In this document: piece after piece, positions 20,827 through 29,713 of the stretch
Layout of the letters: each line of letters starts with the position of its first letter
Position numbering within the stretch: position 1 is the stretch's first letter
From: Psychromonas sp. 14N.309.X.WAT.B.A12
Lineage (GTDB): Bacteria; Pseudomonadota; Gammaproteobacteria; Enterobacterales; Psychromonadaceae
NCBI RefSeq assembly: GCF_030397575.1
Contig: NZ_JAPNXS010000009.1
Span: forward strand, 62,001 to 126,000
Length of the DNA: 64,000 nucleotides
Reading direction: 5' to 3'
Translations under genes and position numbers: made by a program
The notes under the pieces: model-generated
The model's database searches: none
What the model was told of the DNA's origin: nothing
The model's input: only the letters and a program-made list of their open reading frames with translations

Positions 20827-21954
20827 ATGTTTGAACTTAATTTTGAAATTAACCAGTTTTTAGATACTTACTGGCAAAAGAAACCCGCTTTACTCAAACA
20901 AGGTTTTATCGACTTTCAAGATCCAATTGCACCCGATGAACTTGCAGGACTGGCCATGGAAGAAGACTTGGAAAGCCGATTAGTTTATCAACAAGATGAC
21001 CAATGGCATGCAGAGTGTGGCCCATTTAAAAGCTTTGAACGTTTAGAAAAAGATGGCGCGACTTTACTGGTTCAAGCCGTGGACCATTGGCATCCAGATG
21101 CACAACAACTAGTACGCCCTTTTCGCTTTCTACCTAACTGGCGCATCGATGATCTGATGATCAGTTACTCAACACCTAAAGGTGGTGTTGGCCCACATAT
21201 TGATAACTATGATGTATTTATAATTCAAGGTGAAGGTAAGCGTCACTGGCGTGTTGGTGCTCGTCAAACATTACCTGAATTTGCTGCACATGGTGCACTA
21301 AAACACTGTGGTGAATTTAATGCCGCTATTGATGTAGAAATGGAACCAGGTGACATCCTATACATCCCAAGTGGCTGTCCGCATGAAGGTTATGCGATTG
21401 AACCATCTTTAAATTACAGTGTTGGCTTCCGAGCACCAGACCAAAATGATTTACTGAGTAGCTTTACAGATTACAACATCGACAACCATGACAACGCTTT
21501 GCGTTACACTGACATTCCAATGCAAGTACGCGAAAAACCGGGGTGTATTGAAGACTCTGAATTAAATAAGCTACATCACGTAATGCTTGCTAACTGTAAA
21601 ACACCAGAACAACTTATTCCTTGGTTCGGGCGAATGATCAGCGAAGCAAAACATGACTTAGACATCGCAGCACCAGAGTACCCGCTAGAAAATAAAGAGA
21701 TCCTAGAGTTTTTAGAAGACGGCGCTCAATTTACTCGCCTAGGCGGATTACGTGCCGTTTATTTTCAACAAACGCCAAAGTTAGTGTTTATCAATGGTGA
21801 AGAATACGACTTCTCAGGGTTTACAGAATTAGCACATTGCTTATGTGATCAAGATGAAGCCGCGAGCGAGTTACTTACAATCTTTAAAGATGAAGAGGCG
21901 GCACTCACTTTGTTCACTAAATTAGTGAATCTAGGTTATTGGTATGCCGAGTAA
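20827..21954 (+). CDS. roxA: Ribosomal protein uL16 3-hydroxylase (RoxA/YcfD)
   Basis: JmjC-type Fe(II)/2-oxoglutarate oxygenase that hydroxylates an arginine of ribosomal protein uL16 in E. coli. The metal triad is visible as His124 and Asp126 (GPHIDNYD) and His186 (GCPHEGYAI). The start ELNFEINQFLDTYWQKKPALLK is typical, and the C-terminal winged-helix part is present (DEAASELLTIFKDEEAALTLFTKLVNLGYWYAE). Length 375 aa is normal. AAAGG precedes the start. Its location near mnmA-hflD-purB matches E. coli, where ycfD also lies close by. Confidence 0.93.
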   Translation: MFELNFEINQFLDTYWQKKPALLKQGFIDFQDPIAPDELAGLAMEEDLESRLVYQQDDQWHAECGPFKSFERLEKDGATLLVQAVDHWHPDAQQLVRPFRFLPNWRIDDLMISYSTPKGGVGPHIDNYDVFIIQGEGKRHWRVGARQTLPEFAAHGALKHCGEFNAAIDVEMEPGDILYIPSGCPHEGYAIEPSLNYSVGFRAPDQNDLLSSFTDYNIDNHDNALRYTDIPMQVREKPGCIEDSELNKLHHVMLANCKTPEQLIPWFGRMISEAKHDLDIAAPEYPLENKEILEFLEDGAQFTRLGGLRAVYFQQTPKLVFINGEEYDFSGFTELAHCLCDQDEAASELLTIFKDEEAALTLFTKLVNLGYWYAE

Positions 21955-21970
21955 AAAATAGCGTAAATGC

Positions 21971-22222
21971 TAAACACCTCTAATACCAATTACATTAAAT
22001 AAGTGATCTAAATTTTGCGCAGGAAAAATGACTGAGTTCAAGGCGTAATTTGAGCCTTTCGAAGATTAACTTCGTTAAAAGTCTATCGGAGAATTAACCA
22101 AAAGAAGTTAATTCTTTAATAGTTATTCTATTTGCGAAAATTACAACGAAGGAATAAGTTATTTTAACAAGTAAAATAGATCAATTAATTATTGTGATTG
22201 GTATAACCTTGAGAGGTGTTTA
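21971..22222. other. Terminator-like hairpin arms split by a repeat element
   Basis: TAAACACCTCT (21971-21981) and AGAGGTGTTTA (22212-22222) are perfect 11-bp complements just downstream of roxA and between converging genes. The 230 bases between them are the dispersed repeat plus a few bases such as AACCTTG. The natural reading is an original short-loop terminator into whose loop the element inserted. Confidence 0.65.
21983..22204 (+). repeat. Dispersed MITE-like repeat, copy A (complete)
   Basis: This 222-bp non-coding element begins ATACCAATTACATTAAAT and ends GTGATTGGTAT, so its tips are inverted repeats (ATACCAAT/ATTGGTAT). It aligns along its whole length with copy C at 54242-54460 (reverse orientation) and with an internally shortened copy B at 31037-31199. 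Flanking TAA on both sides, if TACC...GGTA is taken as the element, suggests a short target duplication. It encodes nothing, so it would need a transposase from elsewhere. Confidence 0.8.
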
Positions 22223-22241
22223 AAATACCCACCAATCAGCG

Positions 22242-22658
22242 CTAAACCCACAACCCTTTAAACCATCCCCAGATACCAAATGAGAAGTTTGGAATCAGGT
22301 TAATACCTAACGCAGACTTGATTAAATAAACCACTAACAACCCCACTAAAGTGCAAAATATCAATAGTATCGTTAGCATAATCGCTTTACTAATTAATGA
22401 TAAATTCTGCTCTTGCCTTGATAGCTTTCGAAAGTTTTTACCCGCCAAAAATACATAATAAAAACGTCGGCGATAAAGGGGGATCTTAAAAGTGCCGCGC
22501 AAATCAATACTATGTTTAGCCCAGCTGCGCGAGCTTAAAATAGTAAATAAATGAGTCAGTTGCTCTTCATTAAAACTGTCAGCAACAGGCTTAGGCATTT
22601 TACTTAATAAGTTAACAATCGTTTGCTCATCTTTAATATTCTTTTTTAAATTAGCCAA
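22242..22658 (-). CDS. Conserved hypothetical membrane protein
   Basis: 138 aa. A basic, helical N-terminal half (residues 1-85, with HSIDLRGTFKIPLYRRRFYYVFLAGKNFRKLSRQEQ) is followed by one strong membrane helix (AIMLTILLIFCTLVGLLVVYLI, about 92-113) and a Trp/Gly-rich tail ending FGIWGWFKGLWV. I recognise similar small proteins in Shewanella and Vibrio only as conserved hypotheticals; no function is known to me. It converges with roxA across the repeat-split hairpin. Confidence 0.75.
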   Translation of the reverse strand: MANLKKNIKDEQTIVNLLSKMPKPVADSFNEEQLTHLFTILSSRSWAKHSIDLRGTFKIPLYRRRFYYVFLAGKNFRKLSRQEQNLSLISKAIMLTILLIFCTLVGLLVVYLIKSALGINLIPNFSFGIWGWFKGLWV

Positions 22659-22780
22659 CGCCTCACCTTATAAATATGCTATATGTAAATTATAGAAATC
22701 GAACATAGCGTTATATTAACACTTTATATAATTAAACCATCAAAAAAACACTCAATTAGACATTATCATCAGAGGATTAT

Positions 22781-23401
22781 ATGCAGCTTAATTTTTCAAA
22801 ATACAGTGCTTCAGAGCGTTATCATTTAATGACTCAAACTGTTATCCCTCGTCCAATCGCTTGGGTATTGACGGAATCAGAAGGCACACCAAGCAGCTTC
22901 AATCTAGCGCCATTCTCTTACTTTACAGCCGTATCAAGCGCCCCTGCTTTATTGATGCTTTCAGTAGGTAAAAAGCCTAATGGCGATGATAAAGATACGC
23001 TAGTTAATGTTTTGAAAAACAAAAAGATGGTCATTCATATTGCTTCCGAACAACAAGCAGACCTGGTTACTCAAACTGCCGCAACGCTAGCACATGGTGA
23101 ATCAGAGCTAACCAACACCTCTTTAAGCACAACAGAATTTGCAGACTTTTCACTGCCACGTATTAGCCAGTGTGATATAGCTTATGCTTGTGAACTATAT
23201 GAGATAAAAGAGATTGGCGATGTACCGCAAACATTGATCTTTGTAGAAGTTAAACACCTTTACGTTAGCGATAGTGTGATTAATAAAGAACAGACTGAAC
23301 GTATTGATATTGCAGCAGAGAAAGTCAATCCACTAGCACGTTTAGGCGGCGGTGAATACGCATCAATCACAGCACCATTTAAACTCAATAGACCAGATTA
23401 A
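22781..23401 (+). CDS. Flavin reductase-like, FMN-binding split-barrel protein
   Basis: 206 aa, soluble. It has features of the flavin reductase-like domain family: VIPRPIAWVLTESEGTPSSFNLAPFSYFTAVSSAPALLMLSVG (residues about 20-65), where the Ser/Asn-Leu-Ala-Pro-Phe-Ser segment binds the FMN phosphate, then DTLVNVLKNKKMVIHIAS and a C-terminal LARLGGGEYASI. It could be an FMN-dependent reductase or a flavin store. AGAGGA precedes the ATG. It is a single gene between two minus-strand genes. Confidence 0.82.
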   Translation: MQLNFSKYSASERYHLMTQTVIPRPIAWVLTESEGTPSSFNLAPFSYFTAVSSAPALLMLSVGKKPNGDDKDTLVNVLKNKKMVIHIASEQQADLVTQTAATLAHGESELTNTSLSTTEFADFSLPRISQCDIAYACELYEIKEIGDVPQTLIFVEVKHLYVSDSVINKEQTERIDIAAEKVNPLARLGGGEYASITAPFKLNRPD

Positions 23402-23423
23402 CTGACGTTCAGATTTAAAATAG

Positions 23424-23978
23424 TTAGATTATACGGCGTGACTGCCAGTAATGTTTACGCCAGTAAGGGTTAGAAAGCGAAGATATTTTTGTGCCCTTGC
23501 TGGTAGAAACATGAAAAAACTCATTGTTTCCCATATAGATGCCAACATGGCGAGTTGTTCGGCTGGTTTTAAAGAAGACTAAATCACCGACTTTTAACTC
23601 GCTCTTCTTAATAGCAAAACCTTTCTTAACTTGGTATTCGGTAGTGCGAGGTAAAGGGATATTGAAGCTATTCTTAAACACCTGTTGCACTAGACTAGAA
23701 CAATCAATGCCACGTAAAGTATTGCCGCCTAGTCGATAAGGGCTACCTGCCCAATACGTATATTCGCTGCGGAGAATGGCATACAGTAAATCATCAGGCT
23801 GCATATTAGATTGTTGTTTTGAAGAAGATTGAGTGGGTACTTTAATACTTGCTGGTTGACCAGACAGACTTTGCTGATCTGTTTGCTTATCAGGAGTAGA
23901 ACTACAAGCGGCGATAAAATAGAGCAGGGATAATAAACTAAAATGTCGTGAATAACTTTTCCATAGTCTCAACTGCAT
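23424..23978 (-). CDS. NlpC/P60 lipoprotein, probable murein endopeptidase
   Basis: Secreted lipoprotein: the signal peptide ends in the lipobox FIAAC, with Cys25 the lipidated residue. After a Ser/Gln-rich linker (26-62) comes a C40 peptidase domain with the catalytic triad Cys93 (RGIDCSSLVQ), His144 (TRHVGIYM) and His156 (FFHVSTS). These enzymes cut peptide cross-links in peptidoglycan; the size and layout resemble Spr/MepS and NlpC. It is expected to be anchored in the outer membrane. It lies directly downstream of the adk terminator. Length 184 aa. Confidence 0.9.
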   Translation of the reverse strand: MQLRLWKSYSRHFSLLSLLYFIAACSSTPDKQTDQQSLSGQPASIKVPTQSSSKQQSNMQPDDLLYAILRSEYTYWAGSPYRLGGNTLRGIDCSSLVQQVFKNSFNIPLPRTTEYQVKKGFAIKKSELKVGDLVFFKTSRTTRHVGIYMGNNEFFHVSTSKGTKISSLSNPYWRKHYWQSRRII

Positions 23979-23997
23979 TTGCTCTCCTTATCCCTGT

Positions 23998-24018
23998 AAA
24001 AAAGGGGCTAACGCCCCT
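23998..24018 (-). terminator. Rho-independent terminator after adk
   Basis: On the minus strand AGGGGC, loop GTTA, GCCCCT, followed by a T run: a strong intrinsic terminator 27 bases beyond the adk stop. Confidence 0.93.
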
Positions 24019-24044
24019 AATATTAATGATTTATGTAATAAAGC

Positions 24045-24698
<654 letters not shown>

Positions 24699-24713
24699 CT
24701 ATATAATTAATAA

Positions 24714-24753
24714 ATTCTACAGCGAAATTTACACCGTTGTGAGTGAATTCACA
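24714..24753 (-). promoter_or_regulatory. CRP-type site and -10 element upstream of adk
   Basis: TGTGA-N6-TCACA occurs perfectly at 24738-24753, within a longer TTGTGA/TCACAA palindrome. A -10-like TAGAAT (minus strand, 24714-24719) puts the predicted transcription start near 24707. The palindrome centre would then be about 38-39 bases upstream, close to a class II CRP position (-41.5). The palindrome alone could also be read as a small hairpin. Confidence 0.55.
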
Positions 24754-24765
24754 AGATTATCCACT

Positions 24766-24791
24766 AAAAAGGCCTGCATAAGCAGGCCTTT
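24766..24791 (-). terminator. Rho-independent terminator after htpG
   Basis: AAAGGCCTGC and GCAGGCCTTT form a perfect 10-bp stem with a 4-base loop, followed on the minus strand by T residues. It lies about 30 bases beyond the htpG stop. Confidence 0.92.
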
Positions 24792-24821
24792 AACACATTT
24801 ATGAGTAGATAAAGCGCTTCA

Positions 24822-26726
24822 TTAAGCGATTAATAACTTGTTAATGCGAGCAACAAATTCAGATGGATCATCCAAGCTACCTTTTTCAGATAGGATTGCT
24901 TGTGCTAATAATAACTCTGTCCATTCTGCAAATAACTCTTCATCAGCCATATCTGCTAATTTAGTAATCATTTCGTGCTCAGGGTTAAGTTCAAAGATAG
25001 GCTTGCTATCTGGTACTGGTTGCCCCATTTGCGCCATCAATTTAGCCATTTGAGTGCTCATATCATCGCTATCAGCAACAATACATGAAGGCGTTGACGT
25101 TAGACGTTGCGTTAAACGTACATCTTTTACTTTATCACCTAGCACTTTCTTAGTACGTTCGATGAAGCTAGCAAATTCAGTTTCTTGTTTTTCTTGCTCT
25201 TTCTTCTCTTCTTCAGTATCTAATTTACCTAGGTCTAAATCGCCCTGTGTCACACTGATGAAGGCTTTACCGTCATACTCTGGTAAATGGCTTAATAACC
25301 ATTCATCAACTCGGTCTGATAGTAATAATACTTCGATACCCTTTTTACGTAGGATCTCTAAGTGAGGGCTATTTTTAGCCGCATTAAAGCTATCTGCAGT
25401 GATGTAGTAAATTTTATCCTGCTCTTCGTTCATACGAGAGATGTAAGCGTCTAAAGAAACAGTTTGGTCTGCTTTATCAGTTTCAGTTGAAGCGAAACGG
25501 AATAATTTAGCAATCTGCTCTTTGTTGCTTGGATCTTCAGCAGGACCTTCTTTTAATACTTGGCCAAACTCTTTCCAGAAAGCGTTGTACTCAGTTTCAT
25601 TTTTCTTAGCAAACTTAGTTAACATGGTTAATGCACGTTTCGTACAAGCACTACGTAGCTTAGTGGTTACACGTGTATCTTGTAGGATTTCGCGTGATAC
25701 GTTTAGTGGTAAGTCATTTGAATCCAACACACCTTTAACAAAACGTAGGTAAGTTGGCATAAACTGTTCAGCATCGTCCATGATAAATACACGTTGAACG
25801 TATAGTTTTAGACCATGTGCTTTTTCACGGTTCCATAGATCATATGGCGCGCGTTTTGGAATGTATAATAAGCTAGTGTACTCTTGCTCACCTTCTACTT
25901 TGTTATGAGACCAAGTTAGTGGATCTTCAAAGTCATTTGCGATGTGCTTGTAGAACTCTTTGTATTCTTCGTCTTTTAAATCACTCTTAGCACAGTTCCA
26001 TAGAGCTGTTGCTTTGTTGATCGATTCCCAAGTTGCTTCAACAGCAGGTACTTTCTCGCCATCAGGACCTTCAGACTCAGGTACCGCGTCTTTAAACATT
26101 TGTACAGGGATACTGATGTGATCTGAGTATTTAGAAACAACGCTACGTAATTTGTAATCGTTTAGGAATTCAGTTTCATCGTCACGTAAATGAAGAATGA
26201 TTTCAGTACCGCGATCCGCTTTTTCGATGTTCGCTACAGTGTAGTCAGCTTCACCCGTTGATTCCCACATAGTACCTTGGCTAGCGTCATCACCTGCTTT
26301 ACGTGTATTAACCGTCACTTTATCGGCAACAATAAATGCAGAATAAAAACCAACACCAAACTGACCGATTAACTGTGAATCTTTAACTTGATCACCAGAT
26401 AATTGTTCGAAGAAATCGCTTGTACCAGATTTAGCAATAGTACCTAAGTGCTCAATGACTTCGTCTTGAGTCATACCGATACCGTTATCGCTAATAGTGA
26501 TTGTTTTTGCTTCTTCATCAAAGCTTAAACGCACGCGTAAGTCTGCATCGTCTTCAAAAAGACTACCATCAGATAATGCTTTGAAGCGTAATTTGTCTGC
26601 AGCATCTGCAGCATTTGAAACAAGCTCGCGTAGGAAAATCTCTTTATTTGAGTATAAAGAGTGAATCATTAATTTAAGAAGTTTACCAGTGTCAGCACTG
26701 AAAGCATGGTTTTGTTGCTTTTCCAT
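24822..26726 (-). CDS. htpG: Hsp90-family chaperone HtpG
   Basis: ATP-dependent chaperone dimer of the cytoplasm. The N-terminal GHKL ATPase shows [31 protein letters not shown] and [17 protein letters not shown]; the middle domain has [42 protein letters not shown] with the catalytic Arg. The C-terminal dimerisation domain is present, and the eukaryotic MEEVD tail is absent as expected. Length 634 aa. It begins [32 protein letters not shown] heat-shock promoter lies directly upstream. Confidence 0.98.
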   Translation of the reverse strand: MEKQQNHAFSADTGKLLKLMIHSLYSNKEIFLRELVSNAADAADKLRFKALSDGSLFEDDADLRVRLSFDEEAKTITISDNGIGMTQDEVIEHLGTIAKSGTSDFFEQLSGDQVKDSQLIGQFGVGFYSAFIVADKVTVNTRKAGDDASQGTMWESTGEADYTVANIEKADRGTEIILHLRDDETEFLNDYKLRSVVSKYSDHISIPVQMFKDAVPESEGPDGEKVPAVEATWESINKATALWNCAKSDLKDEEYKEFYKHIANDFEDPLTWSHNKVEGEQEYTSLLYIPKRAPYDLWNREKAHGLKLYVQRVFIMDDAEQFMPTYLRFVKGVLDSNDLPLNVSREILQDTRVTTKLRSACTKRALTMLTKFAKKNETEYNAFWKEFGQVLKEGPAEDPSNKEQIAKLFRFASTETDKADQTVSLDAYISRMNEEQDKIYYITADSFNAAKNSPHLEILRKKGIEVLLLSDRVDEWLLSHLPEYDGKAFISVTQGDLDLGKLDTEEEKKEQEKQETEFASFIERTKKVLGDKVKDVRLTQRLTSTPSCIVADSDDMSTQMAKLMAQMGQPVPDSKPIFELNPEHEMITKLADMADEELFAEWTELLLAQAILSEKGSLDDPSEFVARINKLLIA

Positions 26727-26775
26727 ATTTCTATTTCTCTCTTAATTAAGGGTTACTACTAATAAGTTAATTAAT

Positions 26776-26803
26776 AGATGGAGACAGTTGATTGGATTTC
26801 AAG
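26776..26803 (-). promoter_or_regulatory. Sigma-32 heat-shock promoter of htpG
   Basis: On the minus strand CTTGAAA (26797-26803) is followed after 13 bases by CTCCATCT (26776-26783). The RpoH consensus is CTTGAAA, 11-16 bases, CCCCATNT, so there is one mismatch in fifteen positions. It lies 50 bases ahead of the htpG start, as expected for a heat-shock gene. Confidence 0.82.
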
Positions 26804-26978
26804 AGGGAAATTGATTTTTTTAATGTTGTTTTTTAAAAAAGTGAAGAAAACAACTATATATTTATGCATCATGAAGCTGACTTGCAGGTTTGCAGATTCA
26901 ATAAACACCCAGCTAATACAGGTTAATGAGAGGCTAATTTTAACAACTAATGTAAGCTAATAGCATCTCCGCTATTTA

Positions 26979-27872
26979 TCATTCACTCATTCGCTTAAAA
27001 AAGTTATCAATGTCTTCTGCAACGTTTACCTCTTTTGCAAACCAAGGATGTAATTTCATTAAGATTTTTACATGCGTAACTTTCTGCCCATAAATTAAAG
27101 TCTCAACCTTATCTGCATTGTTTGTTAATGCCTCTGCCATTATCTGTTGATTGAATAAACCTACCGTTGTATCACCTTCAGAATGAATAAGCAGTGCAGG
27201 TGGTTCATTACCATTAAGGTGATTTTCTATTCTCATATCATTGAAATTTTCTTCACCAAAAATATCAATATACTGCTGTTCTTTAGGAGTGAAGTTATAG
27301 GGGCCAGCAATACCCGCCACCGCTTTAATAATAGATGTAGGTTGGTGTTCAGCAGCTAAATATTGATCATTAAAAGCAACCATCGCCGCAATGTAAGCGC
27401 CAGCAGAGTGCCCAGCGATAAACAGCTGTTCAGTATCACCACCGTATTTAGCGATATGTTGGTTGACCCAGGCTACGGCTTTAGCGCCATCTTTTACAAA
27501 CTCAGGGTATTTAGCTGTTGGATAAAGCGTGTAATTAGGAATAACAACGAGATAACCTTTGTCTACAAAACTATCTGCAACAAAGGTAAAATAATCCTTA
27601 TCTCCCCAACGCCAACCACCTCCATAAAAAAATACAAGCACTGGGCGCTTAGTGTCAGCTTTCCAGCCCTTTTTACTGTATATATCAAGCTTTAGGTCTT
27701 TATTGGCATCAAAAACAATATCTTTTTGCACTTTCAAGTTTGATGATAAGGATATCGCAGTATTAAGTATTTTTAGCTCAGTGGCAGCACTGTCTTTTAA
27801 GAATGAGAAAATGAGAATAGCGATAGGAATCAGTGCGATAAGGAGTAATAGTTTCTTCAATGGGACACTCAT
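26979..27872 (-). CDS. Alpha/beta hydrolase (esterase/lipase family)
   Basis: 297 aa with an N-terminal signal or membrane anchor (LLLLIALIPIAILIFSF, residues 8-24). The oxyanion-hole motif is YGGGW (83-87), a variant of HGGG. The nucleophile is Ser156 in GHSAG. A probable acid is the Asp in HSEGDTTVG and a probable base the His in KVTHVKIL. The fold resembles the BD-FAE and carboxylesterase groups. It probably acts in the periplasm on an ester substrate that cannot be named. The ribosome binding site is poor. Confidence 0.83.
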   Translation of the reverse strand: MSVPLKKLLLLIALIPIAILIFSFLKDSAATELKILNTAISLSSNLKVQKDIVFDANKDLKLDIYSKKGWKADTKRPVLVFFYGGGWRWGDKDYFTFVADSFVDKGYLVVIPNYTLYPTAKYPEFVKDGAKAVAWVNQHIAKYGGDTEQLFIAGHSAGAYIAAMVAFNDQYLAAEHQPTSIIKAVAGIAGPYNFTPKEQQYIDIFGEENFNDMRIENHLNGNEPPALLIHSEGDTTVGLFNQQIMAEALTNNADKVETLIYGQKVTHVKILMKLHPWFAKEVNVAEDIDNFFKRMSE

Positions 27873-27952
27873 TTGTTGGCGAGTAAGTAGGTTATTACGT
27901 TGCTCAAGTTATTAAGATCATTATTAATTGGTAAATATTCATTTTTATATAA

Positions 27953-27987
27953 AGCTCATTCTCATACAAGTGTTATTAGAATGAGCT
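27953..27987 (-). terminator. Terminator of the EF-hand/YHYH operon
   Basis: AGCTCATTCT and AGAATGAGCT (10 bp, perfect), followed on the minus strand by TTTATATAAAAA. It lies 36 bases beyond the stop of the EF-hand-like gene. Confidence 0.7.
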
Positions 27988-28022
27988 AATTAACCCTAGC
28001 GCTAGCTAAGCAAATAGACTGC

Positions 28023-28583
28023 TTAATTAAATACTGAAATCGAAGGTTGACTAGGGATCACTTCAAATTCGTGAGTCAATTTTTTGTTTTTATCTGTAGC
28101 CACAAAATCATACTGTTGAGTGGTCATATCATCACTAAAAAGAGCAACATTTAAAGCAACTTTAGCATTGCTTGATGTTAATGCATAGCGCCCCATAATA
28201 GTAACATGCTTAATGCTTTCACCTGCAGTATGCCTATAATTACCAGCTTCTTCATGGCCAGTAGTCGGCTCCAATAACAAGCCATCAACAACAAACTTAC
28301 GTTTATCTTCCGTTAAATAGATATTTTCTTTTATTTTTTCGCTTATCAAATCACGATGATTATTAAATTCTTGGATAGTAACGTGTTTATCACCATTATC
28401 ATCAACACCTTTAAAGGCAGACATAGGCAAAGATAACGCGATATAAACATTACTACCAATAAAGCTCAACGTACCATGCTGTGCAGCCATTAAGTGAGCA
28501 AAGCTGGTATTTGGTGTTGTTAAACATAACGCACAAGTTAAACTTAACAGTCCTTTTTTCATTAATTTCATATTCTTTTTCAT
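28023..28583 (-). CDS. Secreted protein with an EF-hand-like segment
   Basis: 186 aa with a signal peptide (basic start, then LLSLTCALCLTTPNTSFA). The mature protein begins HLMAAQHGTLSFIGSNVYIALSLPMSAF and continues into GVDDNGDKHVTIQEF (about residues 60-74), an EF-hand-like calcium loop with Asp/Asn at the expected positions. The C-terminal half is beta-rich and ends without a membrane segment. It lies 26 bases after the YHYH lipoprotein gene on the same strand, so the two are probably one operon. Function unknown. The ATG choice is uncertain because MKK occurs more than once in the N-terminus. Confidence 0.7.
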   Translation of the reverse strand: MKKNMKLMKKGLLSLTCALCLTTPNTSFAHLMAAQHGTLSFIGSNVYIALSLPMSAFKGVDDNGDKHVTIQEFNNHRDLISEKIKENIYLTEDKRKFVVDGLLLEPTTGHEEAGNYRHTAGESIKHVTIMGRYALTSSNAKVALNVALFSDDMTTQQYDFVATDKNKKLTHEFEVIPSQPSISVFN

Positions 28584-28609
28584 TATTTAATTACCTGTTG
28601 CACATCAAT

Positions 28610-29545
28610 TTAAATTCTCCCTTTCACACAACGTTGAAAGTAGGGGTAACTATCCGTTGCGTAATAATGATAAATTCCTTCAGGGAACTCAGGTGTGACA
28701 CCAATTTGACCATTACATTCATCTAGATCTCCAGATCCTGGCACATATTCCCAGTCTTGCTTAAAAGTCCCTAGAGGGTAAATGTCCAACGGCGGTCGTT
28801 TGTCACTAATATCACTGACCAATTGATAACTGCCTCTCATCAACTTGATTGCAGAACTGGAATCAGCAGGATTTGAATACCCATAGCGCGCATAAATAGG
28901 AAAGCCATCAGCAGCCCAACCAATCAGAGTCATTCGATCACTATCACCGCCTCGGCTAGCGATAAAGCCTTCAGGCATGCCATGGTAATGATAAGTGCCA
29001 TTAGGCTGCACATGCGCATTATTTTTATCAATACCAAAATTAAAAGCACTTTGCCCTATAGTTTCGATACTCCAATTGCCTCTGTAATCCGTCGCACTAC
29101 ACTTTTTACCTAAATCATCACAGCTACCGCCTATACCGCCTGAAATTTTCACGCCATTCAGCGTCACGCCAATCATTGCATGCTCCCCACTAAGCCTAGT
29201 AGCCACTTTGGTTTCAACTGGGTGCAAAGGAAAGCTTTCGATAACAGACTGTTGAAAAATAGTATAAGGGTTATGCGCGTTCGGAAACTTCCCTACTTGA
29301 TGGTCAGGGATACCATTAGCATCGAGATCTCTCGAATTGCTATCACATGACCAGTAAGCAACACTGTTTGCTTCTACTGATTTTGAACTGTTGTATTGGT
29401 TATATTGATAGTTACATAAAACATCAGCCGTTGATTGATGTGGCTCAACCTTTAATAAAACTGATTCATGCTTATCAGAGCAAGCGTTTAATAATGTTAA
29501 CAACATACTAACCAATAAAATTTTAAAAAATTTATAAGCAAACAT
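28610..29545 (-). CDS. YHYH-domain lipoprotein
   Basis: The preferred start, ATG 29545, gives MFAYKFFKILLVSMLLTLLNAC, a lipoprotein signal with lipobox LLNAC; GGAGG lies 11 bases upstream, slightly far. The frame is also open to 29620. The body contains PNGTYHYHGMPEGF (the YHYH motif), IGWAADGFPIYARYGY, and EGIYHYYATDSYPYFQRCVKG near the end, all typical of the YHYH domain. Several paired cysteines suit an extracytoplasmic protein. The domain is widespread in marine bacteria and has no assigned function. It is upstream of the EF-hand-like gene. Confidence 0.82.
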   Translation of the reverse strand: MFAYKFFKILLVSMLLTLLNACSDKHESVLLKVEPHQSTADVLCNYQYNQYNSSKSVEANSVAYWSCDSNSRDLDANGIPDHQVGKFPNAHNPYTIFQQSVIESFPLHPVETKVATRLSGEHAMIGVTLNGVKISGGIGGSCDDLGKKCSATDYRGNWSIETIGQSAFNFGIDKNNAHVQPNGTYHYHGMPEGFIASRGGDSDRMTLIGWAADGFPIYARYGYSNPADSSSAIKLMRGSYQLVSDISDKRPPLDIYPLGTFKQDWEYVPGSGDLDECNGQIGVTPEFPEGIYHYYATDSYPYFQRCVKGRI

Positions 29546-29662
29546 TCTGCTTATATCCTCCAAGTTACTAATAAATAATAGCATAACCATTAATTGTGCA
29601 AAGACTGTGCACTTTAACAAATAGATAGAAGGATAACTTTCAGAGAGGGATTGAAGACATTA

Positions 29663-29692
29663 AAGTGCACTCTTTAAACGATGAGTGCACTT
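29663..29692 (-). terminator. Hairpin downstream of the riboflavin transporter gene
   Basis: AAGTGCACTC (29663-29672) and GAGTGCACTT (29683-29692), a perfect 10-bp stem with a 10-base loop, 22 bases beyond the stop. Only three T residues follow, so termination may be weak. Confidence 0.5.
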
Positions 29693-29713
29693 ATTAATCG
29701 TAATCAAATAAAA

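Noticed and set aside
26778-26960. Plus-strand ORF of 60 codons upstream of htpG
   Set aside because: It covers the sigma-32 promoter on the other strand, has no good ribosome binding site and no recognisable composition.
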